From Actinomycetes bacterium (lineage in GTDB: Bacteria > Actinomycetota > Thermoleophilia > BMS3ABIN01), in contig JAJYLK010000004.1 in NCBI GenBank assembly GCA_021787775.1, forward strand, positions 1-15,061: a stretch of DNA of 15,061 nt, in the 5' to 3' direction. Positions within the stretch are counted from its first letter, which is position 1, and each line of letters starts with the position of its first letter. Below the pieces are notes generated by a model, which made no database searches, was not told the DNA's origin, and saw only the letters and a program-made list of their open reading frames with translations. The translations under genes and the position numbers were made by a program. Of the stretch, positions 13,314 to 15,061 are shown one piece after another.

Positions 13314-14021
13314 GTGAAAATGAGCAGGAGTTCTTTCCGGATGGCTTTGCTGTTGCCCGCGCTGGCGTTGGCGGGAATGATGTTGCTCGGCGGATGCGGA
13401 TCGCAGGCTCCGGTTTCCAAGACTACCGCGACGCATGTTTCCCCCGGACAGATCTGCGGCGAGGATATTGACCGCAACGGCACTGAATTTATCAATAACG
13501 GTGGCTTTGTCAAGGGCATGACCGACTGGCAGACCGTGGACAGGCCCGGGGCTCAGGGCACTGACCTGGCGCAGCTGGTAAATGATCCTTCCTGCGGCAC
13601 CAGTGTCCTCACGCTCATGCGGCAGGGCGCCGGAAAAGTCAGCGGCCTGCTCGGCCTGGAACAAACGCTGAACGCCGCTAAAGGAAACCTGTCCAGCCTG
13701 CAGGTGCAGCTGGTTGCCAGGATCGACCAGCAATATATGACCTCCGATGGCAACCTGGGCGGCGAATCACCGGTGTTCATCACGCTTGATTATGTTACCA
13801 CCTCGGGACAGGACAAGAGCTGGACTCATGGATTGGTTATCGGCAAGGTGAACTATCCCGGCCGGGACCAGGCTATCCCGGCCGCATACTGGTTTACTTA
13901 CAAGAGCGAAAATCTGCTGGCGCTGCTGCCCGACCTCGCCTCCGTCCATAAAGTGACGATCGGCGGCAACGGCAACGACTTCGCCAGCCGGATCGCCTTT
14001 GTATCGCTGCTGGGAAAGTAA
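13314..14021 (+). CDS. Exported lipoprotein of unknown function
   Basis: A 235-residue lipoprotein. Residues 1-27 form a signal peptide (KMSRSSFR, then a hydrophobic stretch) ending in the lipobox L25-G26-G27-C28, so the mature protein would be lipidated at C28 and held on the outer face of the membrane. The rest is rich in Gly, Ser, Thr and aromatic strands with no membrane helix. A stretch near 60-70 (NGGFVKGMTDWQTV) resembles the beginning of carbohydrate-binding-like beta-sandwich modules seen in 'N-G-(D/G)-F-x-x-G-x-x-x-W' proteins; I infer a jelly-roll ligand-binding fold, with no function. GTG 13314 is preferred: AAGGAAGG lies 5 nt upstream, versus 11 nt for the in-frame ATG 13320. The same GTGAAAATGAG start context occurs in the cytochrome gene. 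The C-terminal 11 codons and the stop are repeated downstream in frame. Confidence 0.8.
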   Translation: MKMSRSSFRMALLLPALALAGMMLLGGCGSQAPVSKTTATHVSPGQICGEDIDRNGTEFINNGGFVKGMTDWQTVDRPGAQGTDLAQLVNDPSCGTSVLTLMRQGAGKVSGLLGLEQTLNAAKGNLSSLQVQLVARIDQQYMTSDGNLGGESPVFITLDYVTTSGQDKSWTHGLVIGKVNYPGRDQAIPAAYWFTYKSENLLALLPDLASVHKVTIGGNGNDFASRIAFVSLLGK

Positions 14022-14073
14022 TCGGCCCGGATCGCCTTTGTATCGCTGCTGGGAAAGTAATCGGCCCGGATCG
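13988..14073 (+). repeat. 39-bp tandem duplication spanning the lipoprotein stop codon
   Basis: Unit 1 is 13988-14026 and unit 2 is 14027-14065, identical along their length, followed by an 8-bp start of a third copy (14066-14073). Each unit encodes the end IAFVSLLGK, a TAA and then S-A. Since 39 is a multiple of three, the copy downstream is in the same frame with its own TAA. Perfect identity points to a recent slippage or unequal-exchange event. Confidence 0.95.
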
Positions 14074-14255
14074 GTGAGAGCGGGGCTCTGGTCATCCCGC
14101 TGGGTAAGCAGGTCACTGGGTCGGCTGGTCATCAAGTAATTACACGGTGCAAACCTGAGTTTTGCTTCGCCCGTTCTGTTCCCGCCGAGCCTGCCTAACG
14201 CGCCGGGGTTGCTACTTCTGCCGGAGATTGCCAATCCTGCGCCGGCGTCCTCTGA

Positions 14256-14690
14256 TCAGGCGTAAGGATAGAGATGGCGTTTGAAGTCGTTCAGCTGACT
14301 GAGCAGCTTGTAATGCTTGCGCTCGTCTTCCAGCAGATAGGACAGCAGCTGGCGGATGACGAAATGGCGGCTGTTTTCAAACTCGTCCATCGCCAGCTGG
14401 ATCGAATCCCGCTCGATGTTGAGATGATCGTCCAGAAGTGTCGAAATGCCGCCCAGCTCCTCGGGTGTGAGGGTGATCGTGCCGTCCAGCGCCTGCAGTA
14501 TTACTTCCAGCACTTCCTTGTGCTTCATCGAATCGGCGCGGATGATATCGGCAATGGTCCTGACCAGCACGTTGTCAGACGCGTCCTTGAGCGCTTCACA
14601 GGACTCGATTGTGACGTCCTCGACCTGCTGCCATTTGCGGATACCCTTTTCGAACTGCTGTTTTTCCTCCACCATGCCTTCGATAGCCAT
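14256..14690 (-). CDS. Ferritin-like four-helix-bundle protein
   Basis: A 144-residue, almost wholly helical protein ending HLYPYA. Four amphipathic helices can be seen (about 8-36, 41-68, 77-106 and 108-140). Helix 4 has a ferritin-type E123-x-x-H126 (EDERKHYKLL), and helix 2 has D53-S54-x-x-H57 in the corresponding place, so the usual Glu of that ExxH is Ser (D53 is adjacent). E29 and E93 are candidate ligands in helices 1 and 3. The di-iron site may therefore be altered or absent. Family roles are iron storage or oxidative-stress protection; which one is not decidable. ATG 14690 is chosen because MAIEGMVEEKQQFE begins the bundle; the frame is open to 14879, but that part covers repeated non-coding sequence. 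The Shine-Dalgarno is a G-run (GGGGGG) 4 nt upstream. A second ferritin-like gene lies 250 bp further upstream on the same strand. Confidence 0.8.
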   Translation of the reverse strand: MAIEGMVEEKQQFEKGIRKWQQVEDVTIESCEALKDASDNVLVRTIADIIRADSMKHKEVLEVILQALDGTITLTPEELGGISTLLDDHLNIERDSIQLAMDEFENSRHFVIRQLLSYLLEDERKHYKLLSQLNDFKRHLYPYA

Positions 14691-14747
14691 TATGCCCCCC
14701 AGATCCGGTTTCTTTAAACGAAATTTCCTTACTGGTCTATATACCCG

Positions 14748-14867
14748 TTGACCGGTGAATAACGCCTGTAGCCAGGATTTCGCCGCTCTCTGTCCCGCGT
14801 GGGGAATTGACCGGTGAATCGCCCGTTGCGAGGTCTCCGGCGCTCTTCCTGTCGCGATGCGGGATGA
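14748..14867 (-). repeat. Imperfect tandem repeat (about 59 bp) upstream of the ferritin-like gene
   Basis: TTGACCGGTGAAT occurs exactly at 14748-14760 and 14807-14819, 59 bp apart, and similarity continues beyond: AGGATTTCGCCGCTCT / AGGTCTCCGGCGCTCTT and CTGTCCCGCG / CTGTCGCGA in matching positions. ACCGGT is self-complementary within each. Located 58-177 bp before the start codon, it may hold paired regulator sites. A TATATA hexamer (about 14738-14743) between the repeats and the start is a possible -10 without a clear -35. Confidence 0.6.
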
Positions 14868-14879
14868 AGGCTGGTTCAC

Positions 14880-14910
14880 AAAAAGAAAAGACGCTGGCAG
14901 GCAGCGTCTT
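14880..14910 (-). terminator. Rho-independent terminator of the rubrerythrin-like gene
   Basis: AAGACGCTG (14888-14896), loop GCAGG and CAGCGTCTT (14902-14910) form a perfect 9-bp stem. Reading the minus strand it is followed by TTCTTTT, a good T-rich tail. It separates the rubrerythrin-like gene from the ferritin-like gene downstream, so the two are probably separate transcripts. Confidence 0.85.
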
Positions 14911-14939
14911 CACAAGATTTTCCGGTGCTCGGCGCCGTG

Positions 14940-15061
14940 CTAGAAATAGCGCTCCAGCAGGTTGCGCAGCATGGCGGCGTGCCGGGCCTCGTCATGGGCG
15001 GCGGTGTCGAACCACGAAGCCATCTCCTTCTGGCCGGCGGTGTCGGCGGTTTTCATGCCTT
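14940..15061 (-). CDS. Rubrerythrin/ferritin-like diiron protein, C-terminal part
   Basis: Only the last 39 or so codons are in the window; the gene continues past the right edge. The visible chain reads GMKTADTAGQKEMASWFD, then TAAHDEARHAAMLRNLLERYF and the stop TAG. The pattern GxKEMAxWFxxAAxDExRHAxML is typical of the last helix of rubrerythrin-type domains, with the diiron ligand pair E-x-x-H in DEARH. It cannot be seen whether a rubredoxin domain is present at the N-terminus; none follows at the C-terminus. Known family role: peroxide detoxification in anaerobes and microaerophiles. Confidence 0.75.
   Translation of the reverse strand, partial: GMKTADTAGQKEMASWFDTAAHDEARHAAMLRNLLERYF

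Noticed and set aside
14274..14717. 147-codon plus-strand frame opposite the ferritin-like gene
   Set aside because: Antisense frame; the minus-strand protein has the ferritin-like motifs and a natural helix pattern.
1..15061. CRISPR array, toxin-antitoxin pair or defence island
   Set aside because: No regularly spaced repeats with spacers and no recognisable cas, toxin, restriction or other defence genes on either strand.

Overview
The window looks like chromosome from a moderately high-GC, monoderm (Gram-positive-type) bacterium, most plausibly a deep-branching actinobacterial lineage. The evidence is an exported cytochrome ending in an LPXTG-type sorting signal (LPNTG, hydrophobic stretch, arginines), a lipobox lipoprotein, GC-rich codon use and Shine-Dalgarno-led genes. 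Phylum assignment is inference; no rRNA or ribosomal protein gene is present to test it.

Layout. Left (1-2140): the 3' part of a DHA2-type MFS exporter, then a tandem-domain universal stress protein, then an unassigned reading-frame remnant. 2096-4665, all minus strand: a sulfite-exporter-type TauE/SafE permease overlapping a DUF1634 membrane protein (a known pair, here visibly AT-richer than the rest), and downstream a single-haem c-type cytochrome with a cell-wall sorting signal, closed by a strong intrinsic terminator. 4893-6293 (+): a full-length glutamate decarboxylase. It converges on a membrane-anchored trypsin-like protease (6446-8266, -) carrying a C-terminal zinc ribbon; a perfect 12-bp hairpin lies between them.

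8316-9139 is a genomic scar. A frameshifted IS3-family transposase remnant ends about 50 bp from the protease start. Next to it is the C-terminal stub of a tyrosine integrase whose presumed catalytic Tyr codon is now TAA, and then an intact tRNA-Phe(GAA) with its own promoter. This is the expected arrangement of a decayed element that once integrated at the tRNA.

9300-12965 (+): a GAF-GGDEF diguanylate cyclase-like protein, then 3 nt later an aldehyde dehydrogenase of the alpha-ketoglutarate-semialdehyde type, then an FAH-fold 2-keto-3-deoxy-sugar-acid dehydratase-like protein. The last two would form the end of a Weimberg-type (non-phosphorylating pentonate or hexarate) route to 2-oxoglutarate. 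After a structured 350-bp gap comes a lipoprotein whose C-terminus and stop codon are tandemly duplicated (39-bp unit). The right end holds two minus-strand ferritin-like/rubrerythrin-like genes, the second cut by the window edge.

The most unusual items are the putatively sortase-anchored cytochrome, the protease-zinc-ribbon membrane architecture, and the integrase/IS ruin at tRNA-Phe. I did not find a convincing new multi-gene defence or biosynthetic system.
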